From contig NC_135185.1 in NCBI RefSeq assembly GCF_041146795.1, positions 23,084,529 to 23,148,528 of the forward strand: DNA of 64,000 bases, in the 5' to 3' direction. Every line of letters begins with the position of its first letter. Positions within the stretch are counted from its first letter, which is position 1. The DNA is from Maylandia zebra. Taxonomy: Eukaryota; Chordata; Actinopteri; Cichliformes; Cichlidae. Below the pieces are notes generated by a model. It saw only the letters and a list, made by a program, of their open reading frames with translations, made no database searches and had not been told where the DNA came from. Shown here in pieces: positions 28,839 to 40,504 of the stretch. A program made the position numbers and the translations under genes.

Positions 28839-31800
28839 GATAAAATTTATATCAATCTACAGTAAGAAATAAATGTAACCACAGCAAACCAGCTTACATT
28901 CAAATGTTTATTGTAAACTAGTGATTTATTTCTTAGAAATGCCTTTTTCCAACGTGGACATTTAACAATATTCACCTTGAGATAAATATTTATTATTAAT
29001 CAAAATTAATAGAGTTATGCAATTTACTTTAGAAGTAAATATTACTGTATTAACACAATAGCAACATCATTGTTAGGTATAGAGCACAGAGTTGTTTTTA
29101 AAAGGACTTTGAATTAGTCATTTGATAAACGGCATGAACTTCATTACCTGCTCCTTGCCTCCTCAAGCTCTTCTGCACTCTTGATTACTTCCTCCTTTAA
29201 CACATTTAGATCCCTCTCCTTAAGGGTCAGCTCCTCACGGAGCTCCTCACACTGCTGACTCAGCAGTTCTTTTTCCAAGTTAGTGTCCTCAGACTGCTGC
29301 TCGGACACGTTACTCCTTTCCATCCTGCCCGAAGCGACGTTGTGAAGCCACTGAGGGTTGGACTCATCAGCCAGAGAGTCCTGTGGACTAGAGGTGTTTT
29401 GGCGGTCGTCGTGTTCTTCAATCAGACGTTTGGAAATTGATAACAGTTCTTCTCCAAACACATCACTATTTAGCTCAAAACTGAGAAGACACAATGACAA
29501 AGAAGATTAATATATATAATATAATATCTACAGCTGATAGATAGTGCAACAATAACAGCTGCTCTCACCTGCGGTCTGCAGATATGTCCAGCTGACTGCA
29601 CTGGTCAAGGTTCTCAGTTATCGCTGAAGACTGCAAGTGTGCAAGCGGAGCTGAAGACAAGTAGCGCTCCATCAGAAGATTTCCAGACATTGATTCATTC
29701 ATACTGCCCTGGTCAGCTCCACTTTCCAGATTAGCCTCGTCGATACTGACAGTCTCATCAGAGCTAACGCCAGCTTTTACCTGGTTCTGCCAATTCTTAG
29801 ACGCTTTGAAACCCACCACCTCCTCCTCTTTGATTTTTAGTTCTTTCTCCCTCTCTTCCAAAAGCTGCCTGACTTGCTCGACCTCCACTGTGTGCTCCTC
29901 TTTGAGCCTTTTCATCTCCTCCTCAAGACTCTGAAAACAAAGGGCAGAGCTAGCAAGCTTCTCACTATAACTCTTCCCTGCATCTTCCTCCTCCTGAAGC
30001 CTTCTCCTGAGCTCTTGCAGTTCTATGTTGAGGACCTCTTTCTCCTCTTTGTATTGTTGCATCTCAAGGCACTGACTTTGAAGTTGGCTTAACTGGAAAT
30101 GAAGGTTTTGCAATTCTGCTTCCCTTTCTTTTCGCTCTTCTTCTCTTTCTTGCTTCTCATTCTCCAGCAAAGAAAGCACGTGCTTGTTTTTCTCCATCTC
30201 CTCTACTAGTTCGCTACATATTCGCTGGCTGTTTCTTCTTTCTTCCTCCAGCTCGGCTCTCAGCTTGCACAGAACAGTTTCTACATCAGTTTCACCTTCA
30301 GCATCAGACTGCGAGCCAGAACTTCCTGAGCCCTCTGATGGCGCTTCCTTATGACTGATGTTTGGCTCTTGGGAGGACGGTTCATGGTAAAGCTGCTGAT
30401 TATTAAGGGCTTCAGTTCCTGACAGATTTTTGATACGTAGAAACTCCACACTGGTCTGTGTGACAGACGAGAAGACATTCAAGCAGCAGTTGTTGTGCAT
30501 GAGCAACGAAGCACAAATAACAACCACAGCCACATTCGGTTTGATTGGCACTTACCTGCTGGAGCTGCCTCTGCAGTGCCTGAAGCTGTCCAGCAAGAGA
30601 CTGTGCCTCCACCTGTACCTGGTCTCTGCTGGCCAGTGCCTCCTGCAGGTTGGAGCTGAGTTTGGCAATTATTTCATTACGCTTCTCCACAGCCTGCTGT
30701 AGCAGCTGCAAGCAGGACAAAAGTATGTACCGGTATTAGTTTTACGAGTAATCAAACACTCATAACTTCACACACTTCCATTAGCTTTTGCAGAACATAT
30801 TATCAAATGTCCAGCATGCATTCCTACTTCCAAATTAATTTTCTATTTTTCCCTCTGTGGCTGGCCAGAAAACAGACTAAATACTTCAAAACAAACAATT
30901 TATATGCAAATTACAACAACAAATGAAGCCCACAATCTGGTTGGAAGAATCAAACCATTAACTTACAACACCTTATATACAGAGAAAACACCCCTAGTTT
31001 GAGATTTAAATACACAGTGAACACGTGAAACACTACGTGCCAAAGACACTAACCAGATTCCTCTGCATACAAAGCTTCACATTAGACCAACTGTGCTGCT
31101 TTTTCAGTCCAGAGCACCAAGCAGCCATGCAGAAGAGGAGACTTTGTACAATCCCCCATGGGAGGTGATGACACAGAAATCCAAACAAACAGTCCTCCTC
31201 ACACGCATAGCAATACCATAACAAGACTTTCATTGTCTTAGTGAGCAAACAAAGCATCAGGACAAATTAAACACATCCAATTCCAATCACACAATGGAAC
31301 CGATTTAGATAACTGCTCAGTTCTGAGGTTACTGTGTGTCAATACAGAAATTAAAAATGTGAGCCCAAGTAGATTACAGTATTCATGACAAACCCCATCT
31401 TGTTTCTCCATTTCCAGTTATGCTTCAGCCAGCTGAGTTTAACATGATGATGAACTCCAATCAAACGGCTTACTTACGGATTACTGAATTATGCCATACA
31501 AGACAAAGACATGCAAATATCCTGACATGCTCCTTGGAACTGCACTAATAGATGCAAACCAGCCAACTTGGAAAATGCTTCAAGAAGTTAACTTGCGCCA
31601 AATATGGAGACAAAGCCCTTTATGTAATTAATCCAATCAGCACCAGGACATGGGGGAAAAACATGTTTGCAGAAGTACGGGTCAATTCTGATAAACCTAA
31701 ATCACTCACGTTTTTATAAAGCCATTCACACCACTTGTTCAACCTCTACAGCTCAATCCAGGGGACAGATTTGGTCAACGTCTCTGGCTCATCTCACGAG

Positions 31801-34800
31801 AACAAATGTAAATCCTCTGTCCTCTTTAACAATAATGACCTACGCTCCTTGATTTTATTCTTCTAAACAAAACCAGCTCCACGAGAGAACCCATCTATGG
31901 TATTCTTGAGTTTTCCCCCAGACACACTTTAAAAGTTTGACATCCTACAGCAGTCTCCAGATACTGGCTTTGTATACCTTGAGCTGCTCTTTGCCAGTAA
32001 GTGCAGCTAACTCCTCTTCTCTCAAGTCATCCACAGGGGACGGGCTATGCTTGGGGGTGAGCGGCTGATCCTTCGCTTCGTTTTGCCGAACCTCTGGTTT
32101 CCCTGACATTTGAGGCTCCTAAAGGATTAAAAAGTATTAGAATTAAAGTCTAATCGTACCCGAGTCCACAAAAGAAATGTCAGGAAAAAACGCATGTGCT
32201 GCAAATTTGCACATTTAATGTCATTAGTGAACTCTGCCTTAGTAGAGAAGAAGAAGAAGAAGAGAAAAAAAAAAAAAAAAAAAAAGGGGGGGGGGGGGGG
32301 GGGGGGGGGCAGTTAATCCTGGCCAGGTTGTCATGACAACATGGCCTACAGGCAATGTGATGGTTAGTGACCCATTTCTGTAATGTATGTTTACAGACGG
32401 GGGGCATAGACCACTTGTTGAAGCATACAGTGAATAAACAAAATTAGACAAACAGGGTGGGGTGGGGGGGGGGGGGGGGGGACTGTGAGTATGAATGGAG
32501 ACATGACCGTCATGAAAATAACCAACAGTTTTAATTAAAACTAATAATCTTATGCTCCCTACATATCAAAATTGCTTCAGTGTTTGTAACTATTATTGAT
32601 GAGCTCTCTAGGCAATTGGCGGCATACCTCATGGTTGGTGCTGTTGTTATGCTCTGTAGCACTGGCTGATGGAAGAGCTGGTTCTACGTGGTGATCTTCC
32701 GTCGAGCAGTCATTCTGCGAGTCAACCTGGCCCTTCCTCTTCTGCGTCTTTTTCGCCGCCCCCGCCCCGTCGCTTTTCGCCCGCTTCTGTCTGAAACTAG
32801 CAAGCTGCGCAAGAAGGACAGCGAGAGGTAGATGGACACGTACGTCAGCACCAAAGAGCACCACCACACTATCAGCATGGTGAACCTCAGGGGTTGAAGG
32901 AGAAATGAGGTCAGAGTCCAGATTTATCTCCTCAAGGTAGGGAAATGTATACAAAATGAATCAAAACCAGACAAAAGTCATCATGTGAAGTTAGTGATAG
33001 TCCACAGTGTAGAAAGGAAAACCCCTCGTCTTGATGAGTCAGTTGTGCAGCAAAAAAAAAGCCCAAAAGTAATCCCAACACTCAAGTCCAAAATAGATTA
33101 CACTATAGCCTGACAAGGTATCCAAGTTCAAAATGAAGTGAGGCAGCTAAATATTCTCAAATCTCCAGAGAACAGGCTGATGAGAAGTGCAGATTTTACA
33201 TTGACACACAATGGACAACCTCTCAGCAGAACAGAAACAGAGCAAGGTTTAAAAAAGGACACGCAACTGTCACTTTGTATTTCTCAGCTTATCAAAACCT
33301 CAAGAAAATAAATAAATAAATAAAATCACAGATGCAGCTTTTTTTTCCCCCTATTTTTTTTGGAAGGGTCTCTTAAAGTCCTCTCTGTAGCTATAAAAGG
33401 AAAAGTATATCGAGACTAAACCTGACAAGAAAAAAAATGCATAATTACATTAAAGCTACAATATTTATCTTAAATTCCAGAGGGAACAATTTGATAGAAA
33501 TTCACCTCGGTCGGTTTGACTGCAACACACCCTCTCCTCTGTTCACTGCCTCTCTCATGCCCCGTCTCTCTTCCTAAGCAGCTTAAATCAGATCACGGCA
33601 GTTCACATTGTGACAGAGACCCTCATAGAGCTTTCCATCAATATCTGACAGCAATTATTGACTTCCTTTCTTGCTGCCTGTCAGACCTATCCATTCTTCC
33701 TCATCGGACAAGTTGCTCTACTGTCCAGATATAGATCTTGCAGTCTGCAGGCAACAGCGCAGTCAGCCCAACCTTTCATCCAAAAACTCACTGCCAACAG
33801 CCAACATCCAAAGCAGAGGGATCCACAAACTCTGGGTAGAGGATGGCATGTGTCTAGACTAAAGAAAGAAGGTGGAGACTGGGACATGCATTCACATAGA
33901 GAGGAGGAGACAGAACTCTATGTGTGGCAAGCAGCACTGGAGTGTGCATGCTCAATTCAATTTGAGATTACATGGCCCTGGGAGACCTACTTGTTGCTTT
34001 ATGTGATGACTCACAAGCGTGATGCATAACAATATCGTGTGTGCATGTGCATAAAACCTTGTTCTGATCACATGTTCCTTGACTACACTGCCACATTGTA
34101 GGTTCTGCTTTATAAGCAGCCTGAAATGCATCCATCACTGTACAACCTCAGTGTCCCACTCCTGAAAGCAGCCCTTTATCAAGTTAAGCACCCTTAAATG
34201 TTTTCCTACCTTAAATTGTCAGCTTTCTTTCCTTACTTGCTTAAAACCGCACCCATTCTCCATCCATCACCCTATTCACTGCCTCCGCTTACCACAAAAA
34301 GAAAAAGAAAAAGAAGGGAAAAAAAGCCCTCAAAGACAGCAGGATGAGCTGTGTTTAGCCCAAGGCCACTTCCGCCCTACTGAGACTGACTAACAAGCTG
34401 GCTGAAGCTCACTCTAGTCAAATTAGATGTAATTGGACTGCTGAAAGCTGCTACGGTGTTCTCAACAATGTCATCATTGGTCAGGAGGGGACTGCTGTCT
34501 CCAACAAGGGGTTAATTTGCTGTCCACGTTGGTGATTGTATCAAATTTGTGCCACGCTTTTAATGCCAAAGAGAAATCACAGCTTACCGATGCCACAAAC
34601 ATAGTAAAGGCAAAAGACAGCACTGCATTACCATAGCAACACCATTCGTGTGAGACACACGCGCAACATCCTCCACCTCACCCAATCTCATGGGTGCACT
34701 GCACCACCTGATGGCCTGTAACTAACATGACAGCATACGCAAGGTGCATGGCTATTTTAGGCATTCAGATCATGACTGCAGGCAGATTTCCTTTCAGATG

Positions 34801-35045
34801 CTGTATTGTTTGAAGAGCAATATACATTAAAAGGTGACAGCGATTACCCCACGGCGCAGAAAAATAAGAAAGTTGTGATTGATCACTCAACAGAAACAAA
34901 ACAAAAAGAAAAATCAAAGAAGAAACAGCCACAAGCCCACAAGTCATTGATTTGCTCCTTCATCCACCACTTTCTATACTTACATTCTGACTCCGAGGCA
35001 TGGTGGAAGATTTCTATAAGGAATATAAATGTTGTAGTTGAGTAA

Positions 35046-35077
<32 letters not shown>

Positions 35078-36617
35078 AATTATTATTATTATTATCCCCA
35101 AAATGAGTTCCATTACAAATTATAGATGGATTATATCATATAACACATGCAGTGTAAATGGCTATCCTAAAAAGGTGACTTAGTTTCATACATTGTTTCT
35201 AGACTACATGGCTTGTTGTCAATGTGGGACAAGCCATTTTTGACTACTAGGCCATTAATAATATGGCTTCCCATTAAGGTGAAATCAGCTGCTTGCCATT
35301 TCTACTTGTAAACACCAGAGGAGTCAATTTCAAAACTGATGAGGGCTGAAATTTTTTATTTATTCTTTTTTTTGCTACTTTGGGGCTTGCTATAACTAAA
35401 TGAAGCATGCATACTGCTCTCTCAGAAAATCCTGGAGAAGAATGTCAGACCATCAGTTTGTGGTCTGAAGGTCTGACTCACTAGTTCTCACCAGCACAAT
35501 GACCTGAAACACACCAGCAAGTTCACTTCTGAATGGCTCAAACAAAACAAAATGAAGGTTTTAGAGGGACCTTTCCCATTAAGATGCTTTGGCATGGGAT
35601 TAAACGGGCTTTTCATGCTGCAAAACCTCTGAATTCACACAATTCCACAAAGAAAAGTGGCACAATATTTCTCCATAGTGATGTGAAGGACTCATTTCCA
35701 GTTATCGCAGATTGCAGTTCTTTCTGCCAAGGTTGGAGCAACCAGTTAATAAATTAAATCATTTAAAAACATTTTGCATTTACTCGGTGGTGGCGGGGGT
35801 CTTTGGCTAACATTAAAATTAGTTTGATCTGACATGTATGACAAGTTTACAAAAGAATGAGAGAAAAAAAATTCTTCTTCCTGATTTTTGAGCACTATGT
35901 CACTTAGATACAAGTAAACAGTACTTGTTTAGAGAGCTTAGTGGGGGATAGGCTCACATAAAGTTTTGCCACAATTTTGAAACACAGATGACTGACTTAG
36001 TGAATAGTTAACTTTGGAATTGAGGCTCTGTTATAACCACTGCACAAGTAAACCCTTTCAGTGAGTAAACATATGATGTTGATCCACGTTGTTTAGAGCT
36101 GTAATGGCCTGTGAGTAATGTACAACCTGCATTCTCAATAGCAAAATAAATCAAGCAAGTGCCACAAATCTCCCACCGAATACATCTTCACTGCACACGA
36201 GTTAAAGGCAAACTTAACACATATGTCTAAATAAAAATGAAAGCTATTTGCTATGGTCAATGGAACAATCACATATGCGTTTACTGCTGAACTACCAAGT
36301 AACTTATATGAAAACTGCCTTCATTTACCAGCTGATTAACCTGCTTCATAAATGATGTTACTCTTCGCTTCTCATATTCTACGCCCAACCGCGGGAAATA
36401 CATGGCGAGAGCCTGCAATTTAACATTCAAAGGTAATTCAAGCGACAATAAATGTGCAGTCATTTTGGTGGTGAGTGTAGTTAGCAATGGATAAACGCAG
36501 GGCTATGACAAAAGAGTTTGCTAAGTGCTAGCATTCAATATTAGCATGCGTTACATGTTAGCAACAAACCTTAGCTCTCCCAGCTTCTACCTTCCTCCGA
36601 CGTTCATCTTCATCCAT
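3373..36617 (-). CDS. pcnt: Pericentrin, centrosomal coiled-coil scaffold with PACT domain
   Basis: Pericentrin anchors gamma-tubulin ring complexes in the pericentriolar material and at the ciliary base. Sixty exons join to 12,429 nt (4,142 codons plus stop) with no phase break. The start ATG at 36617 gives [16 protein letters not shown], close to the human PCNT N-terminus. Most of the protein is heptad-rich, glutamate- and lysine-rich coiled coil. Diagnostic matches to human PCNT recalled from memory are LHEVSDSQ (about residue 2720), SSPEVLR (exon 47), the PACT domain (about 3942-4042) and the tail [10 protein letters not shown]. These favour PCNT over its paralogue AKAP9. It is about 800 residues longer than human PCNT (3,336), partly because of N-terminal exons. 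The stop is TAG at 3373-3375. The paralogue call is firm; individual exon edges are hand-called. Confidence 0.9.
4598..4876. repeat. Compound TATC/AT microsatellite, about 280 bp
   Basis: Tandem TCTC/TATC units flank a pure AT run of about 64 bases (4695-4758), followed by (TATCTA)-type units. It lies in the last pcnt intron. A poly-C/poly-G stretch sits just before it at 4576-4587. The Tyr/Ile/Ser-only reading frame across it is an artefact. Confidence 0.95.
5225..5345 (+). repeat. Decayed RTE-type LINE 3' fragment
   Basis: The text around gtcggggaagggcatctggc and the following ...ctgctgtggtgacc resembles the 3' end of fish RTE-family LINEs, which commonly reads ...ggaagggcatccggcgtaaaa...ccgctgtggcgacc. 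It is short and diverged, within the last pcnt intron. A 9-bp inverted repeat (5197-5205 with 5213-5221) lies just before it. Confidence 0.45.
5872..7097 (-). other. pcnt: pcnt exons 55-59 with the PACT centrosome-targeting domain
   Basis: Exons: 6882-7097, 6488-6714, 6329-6405, 6099-6240 and 5872-5999. Exon 56 reads [20 protein letters not shown], continues into [20 protein letters not shown] and ends in [15 protein letters not shown]. Exon 57 follows with [15 protein letters not shown]. This is a complete PACT domain, which targets pericentrin and AKAP9 to centrosomes; its basic amphipathic end is the region known to bind calmodulin. The tail after it ([20 protein letters not shown]) is the pericentrin-type C-terminus. 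Confidence 0.93.
11765..11960. repeat. Dispersed fish repeat fragment
   Basis: Contains phrases typical of a very common teleost interspersed repeat: agcacttttctact, cactcaaagcggttta, cattcacccattcatacaag and cagccagggatcgaacca. It lies in the intron between pcnt exons 44 and 45. I do not assign the family. Confidence 0.45.
15368..15388 (-). other. pcnt: Candidate 21-nt pcnt microexon
   Basis: TTGCTGTAG / 21 nt coding FEDLVLQ / GTATGA. Both flanking introns are phase 0, so it can be included or skipped without changing the frame (4,142 or 4,135 residues). The polypyrimidine tract before it is weak, which suits a regulated exon. It sits inside a 979-nt gap between exons 38 and 40. Confidence 0.45.
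16526..16556. repeat. Poly-A tract, 31 bases
   Basis: Uninterrupted A run in a pcnt intron; on the transcribed strand it is a U tract. Not next to a splice site. Confidence 0.95.
20762..20790. repeat. Poly-A tract, 29 bases
   Basis: Pure A run about 30 bases upstream of the donor-side edge of pcnt exon 29 on the minus strand. Slippage-prone. Confidence 0.95.
23074..27632 (-). other. pcnt: pcnt coding exons 9-25
   Basis: Exons: 27414-27632, 27220-27315, 26986-27129, 26571-26826, 26388-26467, 25977-26250, 25718-25818, 25272-25383, 24995-25121, 24721-24840, 24552-24624, 24339-24443, 24108-24219, 23986-24026, 23756-23887, 23355-23598 and 23074-23212. Exon 12 ([17 protein letters not shown]...) matches PCNT LELEALRLSLSNMHTAQ. 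Exons 16-18 ([51 protein letters not shown]) align closely with human PCNT RRLWSQLDSARTSRQEL and the segments that follow. All joints keep phase. Confidence 0.85.
28782..28832. repeat. (ATA)17 microsatellite at a pcnt splice acceptor
   Basis: Seventeen trinucleotide units end 12 bases before the exon-7 acceptor at 28769/28770. In the pre-mRNA it reads as UUA repeats and so forms most of the upstream part of the 3' splice-site region. Confidence 0.95.
32265..32309. repeat. A21-G24 homopolymer block
   Basis: Twenty-one A directly followed by twenty-four G, preceded by an AAG repeat, in pcnt intron 2. A second G18 run follows at 32464-32481. Confidence 0.93.
32464..32481. repeat. Poly-G tract, 18 bases
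   Basis: Second G homopolymer in the same intron, 155 bases from the A21-G24 block. Both can form G-quadruplexes and are error-prone in sequencing. Confidence 0.9.
35050..35095. repeat. (TTA)n microsatellite
   Basis: About 15 TTA units with one interruption, in pcnt intron 1. A shorter (TTA)6-7 run occurs at 18901-18921. Confidence 0.93.
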
Positions 36618-36790
36618 GACTCGATCGAAATAAACGCGTTAACGGTTTAGGACATAGGTCCTGATTTAACTGAAAATAATGCTAAACCTTCCTTCAAAGA
36701 ATAAGTTAACCCTTGAACAAATCTTTACATGCAACTGTCAACAGACAACATTGAGTATGGCCGCCAAGTCAACGTAGCTCCGCCCTTATC
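36618..36790 (-). promoter_or_regulatory. pcnt: pcnt 5' UTR and proximal promoter
   Basis: Sequence directly upstream of the pcnt start codon. Exon 1 and this flank are moderately CpG-rich (gatcgaaataaacgcgttaacg, gccgccaagtcaacg, ctccgcccttatcgg), unlike the AT-rich DNA beyond. No TATA box is evident. The transcription start is not resolved. Confidence 0.4.
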
Positions 36791-37551
36791 GGGTTCCCCT
36801 TGCCTAACTGCCCAATTAATTAGTTACTTTCCTCACCTTCAGCCAATTAAATTCGTGTTGTTTAAAAATAAGTTAAAAGCACCGCCTACTGTATATAGCA
36901 GTCAAAACTAGCACTCAGTTAACCAATCAAATTGCTGCTTTAAGCCGCCTAGACTGGATTGACGTCTCTTGTAGCCAACCACAGTTAGCTCATACAAATC
37001 ATACTCCTGTCACAGCTGGATGACGAGTTTTTCATTTAGGGGGCGTTCGCAGTGAAGTACGCAGGTTAAAAACATGAGTACCGTTAACATTATATTTATT
37101 AAAAACGCAAAGCAACGATCTACAGTTTATATTAATTAAAGATTGGTGCCTAATGTACTCAAACAGTGCGTTTCCGTTTATTAGGAGTCAATGATTGTGC
37201 CACGTTAGAAAGGTTTTGACTATACCCAAATGAGGTGAGCATCAGCAGCAGCCAGCACTTAAGCACTAAATCCATCCAACAAAGCCCAGTAATAATTCAG
37301 AACCCAGCTTTAGGCTTTTGTATGTGACAAATCAAAAGAAGAATAGGACACATTTAATGTTTTTATTGTTTGAAGGTTCTCTTCACTGTCCCACCCTTAG
37401 TTTTTTTGGCAGCAGAGAAACCAGACCAAGCAGGTAATGCAAGTCATAGTTAAGTCCAGTAGTAATAAACAGGTGTGTCCCATGGCAGCTACTCTGTGGC
37501 TTTAGTTTGTCTGAGTTACTCCAAATGCCACGACATGAAGTACAGTTTAGC

Positions 37552-37640
37552 TAAGTCAAGTCAAACTTTATTTCTATAGTACATTCAAAACAACCTCAGC
37601 TGTCGAGAGCACTGTACAACTTAAACAAAATAGGCTTAAA
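37552..37640 (-). repeat. LINE/SINE 3' tail fragment
   Basis: On the minus strand it reads ...gtacagtgctctcgacagct...ctatagaaataaagtttgac with a short gactt tail. This matches the 3' end shared by many fish RTE-like LINEs and their SINEs. Confidence 0.5.
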
Positions 37641-39049
37641 ATATAAACTCTACATAAAAGTCACAAAATCAAGCTGTAAGTCTGTGTGGTTAGTACTTCA
37701 TAAAAAATATATTGGAACAACTTGAATTTGGATTTGGATGGAAGTATTTCTCCATGCATTCTGATGAAAGTAGGACTTGTCTCTTGTATTTCAACCTTTT
37801 ATTTTTATTTCATATATTAGTCCAACAGAGAACCCATAGCTTTTAATGATCAGAAACATGGCACGAGTCGCATTTCATCAGTGGTCCTCACCATCCACCC
37901 ACAGTACCCACCCATCTCCATCAACCAGCCACTGGTCTGCCCTTCCTGCCCTCTCTACCACTACCTGTCCCAACTCAGCCTCCTCATGTACTCCAGCAGA
38001 CTATGAGATACAGATCTCATAACACCACAGTGCCCCTCTGTTTCTTTTCGGTCTGTTAAGTGTATTCAATATTGTTCTCCTCCTCCTGCTGCCTGACCCA
38101 ACCTGACCTACACTGCGTACAAGATTGCACGGATTAGATTTAAAATGCTCTGGTAAAATCCCCAAGTAAAGTTATCTTTTTACCTCCCTGCATTATACTA
38201 TATCCCAAATCCCATATACACCAAAATAAATTGAAAATGTGCAGTTTGATTTAATCTAGTGTTATATAGATTATTTGAGTTTTAAGACAAGGAAACGGTA
38301 TATATTTTTTAAATAGATTATTTATCCATGTGCTTCTTGTAGTATTTTTTTTTTTGCGAGATTTGTTAATTTGTAAAATTATTGATTATATATGAGAAAA
38401 AGGACAAACCACACGATACTTTTGACAGGGGTGACGTTTCTTGGCACTGCAACTATCGCAGCACCCCGTGGCAAGGCAACTGCAGCTTCCTTGGATTCTT
38501 CTCCTTCAGTCCTGCCCTGCAAAACAGTCATCACAAAGGGTGTGTAACAGCACTGCTTATGTCATGTATAGCTACAGTATATGTTTGGTACTGTTTGACA
38601 TGGTGTAGCTGATGTTGACACAAAAAGCCCAGATTGATCAGACCATGATGCACGACATCATGCTCCAAGCCATACCTCCCATTTCCGTGGCCGTGTCATC
38701 ACCTGGTGGGCTCAGTCACTGTGTTTTTCACACTACATTTCTCAAGCATGCAAATAGACACAAACACCTTGACACATAGAGACAAAGTGAAAAAATGGCT
38801 ACACTGTTTACCAAATTGACATTTTTTGTCTCATTACTTCCAGGCAAGTTACCATGGATATCATGTTTGTAAGACCTGATTTCAAAATAAAGAGTGTGGC
38901 TGTGCATCAACATCAGCATCACTGCAGTCTTGCCCCTAGATCACCGCAACTGCCTCCAATCTGCAACCATACATGCTCATCAGCCACCAGCGGTGACGTT
39001 TCTCACTGCTGCACATGTAGAGACCTTCATCTTCCTTTGATAGACCCAT

Positions 39050-39480
39050 GAATCGGTGGTCCTCCTCTTTTCTCATCTCAGCCTTGCCTCTCTCTCAAAC
39101 TTCGTCTTCAAGCTGCTCAACCTGAGCTGTCCCTCTGATATACTCATTTCTGATCTTGTCCATTGTGGTTACTCCCGCTTAAAATCTTAACATCTTCAAC
39201 TCTCCCACCAGCTTGTCCTGTCTTTTTGTCAGTGCCACCATCTCCATCACAGCAGGTCCTCAGTTCATGTCCTGCGCCATCTTCACGTACTTCTCTGCCA
39301 CTCCTGACTTCCTCATGCAGTGCCATAGTTCCTCTCTTGGCACCCCATCATATCTTGTTTTCTTTAGATCCACAAAGACCTAGTGCAGTCCCTTCTGACC
39401 TTCTCTGCACCTTCTCCATCATTACTCTCAAAGTAAACGTCACATCTGCTCTTTCCGAAGCCTGATTGTTGCTTGCCTGA
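39050..39480 (-). pseudogene. Decayed RTE-clade reverse transcriptase remnant
   Basis: Translating the minus strand across 39270-39400 gives FVDLKKTRYDGVPREELWHC followed by MRKSGVAEKYVKM. This is recognisable as the RT segment of fish RTE LINEs (FVDLEKAYDRVPREELW...). Stops and frame changes interrupt it, and neither end of the element is preserved. It is not active. Confidence 0.7.
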
Positions 39481-40157
39481 GCGTCATCTCTCTTCTTAAC
39501 CCAGCTTTAACAACTCATACACTTAAATTTGTGGTAAGGCTCATCAATGAAAAAGTACTTCTTCAAAGTTTTCAACACATTGTCTTCACTCATTCATACC
39601 AATTTTGTCTTTATAATTAATCACCCTAACCTGCTGCACATCCCTTCCAGCCAATTAATACAAGTTATTTTCTCCTTTCTCAGTGTCCATGCTCATATAA
39701 AACGTCCAACAAGCCTTTTTTCCCTTTGCCACCTCTCTCTTTGTTTTATACATCGCCTCCCAGGACATCTGGCTACTTGGAATGGTGACCATTCCATTTT
39801 TTCTTTGTTCTTCCTTTGCATATTTCCTCATTCTACACAGTCTCCTTGTCTTCTTTCATCTGTTCAGCACTGGATCCAAATGACTGATCTTAAGTAGACT
39901 TCTTTGAGAGAATAGATTTGCTGCACTTAGGAAAACTATCTTAAACAAAACTAATAAAAGGAGAAAAAACTGAGGCAACATAGAAAAAACTGCTCAAAGC
40001 AGCTTGTAAGAACTATATGACTGAAGGTTTAAAACATACATACAGCTTTAAAATGGGTATGTCTGCTGCAGCGATGAATATCGTTCGTGTGTTCATTTTT
40101 GTCGAAGAGCAGAAATTAAACTTTTCGTCATTCTTCGTTCGAAGGGAAAAAGACTGA

Positions 40158-40230
40158 CGCCCGAACAGGGACTTGAACCCTGGACCCTCAGATTAAAAGT
40201 CTGATGCTCTACCGACTGAGCTATCCGGGC
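40158..40230 (-). tRNA. tRNA-Lys (anticodon UUU)
   Basis: The minus-strand 73-mer folds as a full cloverleaf: acceptor arms GCCCGGA and TTCGGGC, box A TAGCTCAGTCGG, anticodon loop CTTTTAA with TTT, box B GGTTCAAGTCC and discriminator G. No intron. A T5 run just downstream (40147-40151 on the plus strand as A) fits as the RNA polymerase III terminator. It stands alone, about 270 bases from the transposon end. Confidence 0.96.
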
Positions 40231-40496
40231 TCTGACGACAAGGCGCACAGGACACAATAAGAATTACAACCAGACTGAACGCCGCCAATTTATTTCACCA
40301 GTCTCAGAAACTTTTCTTTCAGCTTCCGTGATGTCAAGACGAAACGGCCGTTATGTTAGCAGCGAACTACGCTAGCAAGCTAAACTTAAGCTAGCGCTGC
40401 AGACAGCCTTTTGTAACTTCATGTATCCTAGAGCGACGTTAAAATACGAAAGGTTAGTCACCGTCAACCTACTCATCATAACACATTACAAACCGG

Positions 40497-40504
40497 ATCA
40501 TGTT
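40497..40504 (+). repeat. Left 8-bp target-site duplication (ATCATGTT)
   Basis: Direct copy of 47099-47106. The inverted repeats begin immediately inside both copies. Confidence 0.8.

Larger units (their letters stand above)
27722..36617 (-). other. pcnt: pcnt coding exons 1-8
   Basis: Exons, in transcript order: 36570-36617, 32628-32804, 31978-32118, 30556-30705, 29569-30455, 29148-29480, 28367-28769 and 27722-28138. Exon 2 ([13 protein letters not shown]..., then KKTQKRKG) matches human PCNT LAHFRQRK...KKTAKRKG. Exon 4 ([16 protein letters not shown]) instead resembles AKAP9 KQRDGIITQLTANLQQA. Exon 5, 887 nt, is acidic coiled coil with a serine-rich patch. Intron 1 is the longest 5' intron (about 3.8 kb). 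Confidence 0.85.
36791..40157. other. Intergenic between pcnt and the tRNA gene
   Basis: No gene was recognised in this 3.4 kb. It holds two decayed LINE pieces (listed separately) and AT-rich DNA. The two longest plus-strand frames (39163-39465 and 39547-39897) have no protein-like features; the first is antisense to a LINE remnant. Confidence 0.5.

Noticed and set aside
33516-34029. Overlapping plus-strand frames in pcnt intron 1
   Set aside because: No splice context, no protein-like composition and no recognised homology.
3373-36617. AKAP9 as the identity of the large coiled-coil gene
   Set aside because: The PACT domain and some middle exons fit AKAP9 almost as well. However, the N-terminus (RRRKVEAGR), the HEVSDSQ segment, SSPEVLR and the tail [10 protein letters not shown] match pericentrin specifically.
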